Translations under genes and position numbers: made by a program
Shown here: in pieces, positions 62,700 to 64,000 of the stretch
Layout: each line of letters starts with the position of its first letter
Position numbering within the stretch: the stretch's first letter is position 1
Assembly: GCA_034437215.1 (NCBI GenBank)
Contig: DAOTVC010000077.1
Span: forward strand, 1 to 64,000
Source: DAOTVC01 sp034437215
GTDB taxonomy: Bacteria; Chloroflexota; Anaerolineae; B4-G1; SLSP01
Reading direction: 5' to 3'
Length of the DNA stretch: 64,000 nucleotides
The notes under the pieces: generated by a model
Told to the model about the DNA's origin: nothing
Databases searched by the model: none
Seen by the model: the letters and a program-made list of their open reading frames with translations, nothing else

Positions 62700-64000
62700 T
62701 GGGCGGGCGCCGGCGTGACGAGTGGGTCCGGTGGGGCGGTCTCCTCTGTCTGCTGCTGCTCTTTGCGCAGCTGGCGCTGGCTGCTCCCCGCCTTTCGATC
62801 ACCTATGATGAGCCGCTTTACATCGCTCCGGGCTACGCGGCCCTCGCGTCGGGAGATTTTCACTGGCACGGCGTCATCGGTCATGGCCCGCTGTTGAATA
62901 TGCTGGCTGCGTGGCCCTTGCTGCTGGGCGAGCACCACCCCGACCCGCAGCAGATTCCGGGATGGGGCAGCGAAGATTCGCTCGGTTACAGTCGGGCTCT
63001 GCTGCCGGCGCTGGGCGACCTGGAGACCACTGCCTGGGTGACGCGGGTGCCCATCATCTGGTTGACGGTGTTGCTGGCAGCCTGCGTAGCGCGCTGGACC
63101 GCTGATCTCTGGGGCCGCCGTGCGGCGTTGTTAGCCCTGCTGGTCTTCACCTTCGAGCCCAACCTGATCGCGCATGGGAATCTCAACACCACGGACATGG
63201 GTGTGACCCTTTTCGGGTTTTTGGGGGCGTATCTGCTGGCCTGCTACCTGCGCACGCCCTCGTGGGGCCGGTACGCGGGGGCGGGTTTGGCGCTGGGAGC
63301 AGCGCTGGCCAGCAAGACCTCCGGTCATTTCTGGCTGGGCGCTTATGGCGTGCTGGCCTTGCTCGCCTGGTGGGGGGATCCCCGGAGGCGCCAGGGGCAG
63401 CGCGCTTCCCTCCGGGCGTTCGGCGGGTGGGCCGTGCGGCTGGCGGGCTGGATCGGTATCGGATTGTTCACCCTCTGGGCGACCTACGGATTCGAGGTCC
63501 GTCCCGTGGTTCCGGGGGGGCTGCCCATTCCCATGGCGTCGCACTGGTTGGGGTTGGGCTATCAACGCGGCAACGTCACCGTAGGGCAGACGACCTTCCT
63601 GGCGGGGCGGCTGGAGCAGGGGGGGCACGGGAGCTATTTCCCGTTGGCGTTTCTCCTGAAGACCCCGCTCCCGCTGCTGGGAGCCTTGCTGGTCTCGGTG
63701 GGGTTGAAGGCGCGCCGTCCCCGCATCGCTCGCTGGCACTTGCCCCTGCTGGTGTCGCCTCTGGCCTATCTCGCCCTCTCGCTGGTGGTAGGATTGAACA
63801 TCGGCTACCGGCATCTGCTGCCCGTGCTGCCCTTTCTCTGTCTGGGGGTGGGGCGCCTGGCTGCTCCGGGCGTTTTGCCTCTGAGGAGGTGGCGGCTCCG
63901 GCTCGCTGTTCCGCTGCTTGTCTGGTATGTCGTGGGGAGCCTAGCGCTCTTCCCCCACTACCTGGCCTACTTCAACGAATTAGCCGGTGGGCCTGCCGGC
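62699..64000 (+). CDS. GT39/ArnT-like membrane glycosyltransferase, 3' partial
   Basis: The frame is open from ATG 62699 to the window edge (434 codons) and overlaps the preceding stop by one base. It shows a signal-anchor, SITYDEPLYIAPGYAALASG with the acidic motif of the family, ALLVFTFEPNLIAHGNLNTTDM, and at least seven further hydrophobic segments. This is the layout of dolichyl-phosphate-mannose-protein mannosyltransferase/ArnT-type enzymes that use lipid-linked sugars. It probably glycosylates exported protein or lipid; the acceptor is unknown. The C-terminal part is outside the window. Confidence 0.85.
   Translation, partial: MGGRRRDEWVRWGGLLCLLLLFAQLALAAPRLSITYDEPLYIAPGYAALASGDFHWHGVIGHGPLLNMLAAWPLLLGEHHPDPQQIPGWGSEDSLGYSRALLPALGDLETTAWVTRVPIIWLTVLLAACVARWTADLWGRRAALLALLVFTFEPNLIAHGNLNTTDMGVTLFGFLGAYLLACYLRTPSWGRYAGAGLALGAALASKTSGHFWLGAYGVLALLAWWGDPRRRQGQRASLRAFGGWAVRLAGWIGIGLFTLWATYGFEVRPVVPGGLPIPMASHWLGLGYQRGNVTVGQTTFLAGRLEQGGHGSYFPLAFLLKTPLPLLGALLVSVGLKARRPRIARWHLPLLVSPLAYLALSLVVGLNIGYRHLLPVLPFLCLGVGRLAAPGVLPLRRWRLRLAVPLLVWYVVGSLALFPHYLAYFNELAGGPAG

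Overview
The window is GC-rich, gene-dense bacterial chromosome. I infer Chloroflexota (an Anaerolineae/Caldilinea-like lineage), with moderate confidence. The reasons are secreted lipoproteins with Pro-Thr linkers, a PpgK-type polyphosphate glucokinase, a DUF4956/VTC/CotH cluster, a lone Flp-type pilin, paired AI-2E transporters, and many short interspersed and heptameric repeats. About 60 protein genes are supported. No rRNA, tRNA, CRISPR array, prophage or intact transposase was found.

Layout. 1-2822: methionine-salvage isomerase (5' cut by the window edge), a glycerophosphodiesterase and a radical-SAM/helix-hairpin-helix protein. 2823-7573: repeat-rich DNA, an Flp-type pilin and a large GH57 lipoprotein. 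7622-9932: a three-gene nucleotidyltransferase/PqqD/HprK-like module. 10090-22242: the most striking region, a polyphosphate and nucleotide hub. It holds Ppk1, a metallophosphoesterase fused to a Ppx-type HD domain, a PIN-like protein and ComB on the + strand. On the - strand one operon encodes CYTH-HTH-CHAD, adenylate kinase and two PPK2 kinases. Then come PpgK, a YqeK-like HD hydrolase and a nucleosidase on the + strand. 22243-31736: App1-like phosphatase, alpha/beta hydrolase, two AI-2E transporters, a helical protein and a GH38 mannosidase, with two types of small TIR element. 32218-35531: CAP protein, PGRP amidase, PPOX protein, zinc ribbon, RpiB and a cupin. 35852-40398: three BON proteins, DUF2231-Rieske protein, CrtI-like oxidoreductase and a decayed DUF2254 gene. 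40562-52935: housekeeping genes (TIGR03960 radical SAM with its DUF2344 partner, YjbQ, RpoD, DnaG, DUF503, LipM-like, Ppa, RNase D, a secreted HExxH protein, Ogt). 53104-64000: a second phosphate-linked cluster with DUF4956, three CotH-like proteins, a VTC-type polyphosphate polymerase, a lipoprotein and a GT39-type glycosyltransferase.

How they fit together. Ppk1 and possibly the VTC protein make polyphosphate. The two PPK2 enzymes with adenylate kinase move phosphate between polyphosphate and nucleotides. PpgK spends it on glucose. CYTH-CHAD probably binds polyphosphate. The phosphoesterase-HD fusion sits where exopolyphosphatase would be expected. Pyrophosphatase and the YqeK-like hydrolase handle by-products. 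The cell-surface side (GH57, CotH proteins, GT39, CAP, PGRP) suggests active envelope and glycan remodelling.

Limits: everything was read by eye. Family assignments rest on recognisable motifs, not on searches. Promoters and terminators are predictions from hexamers and stems.
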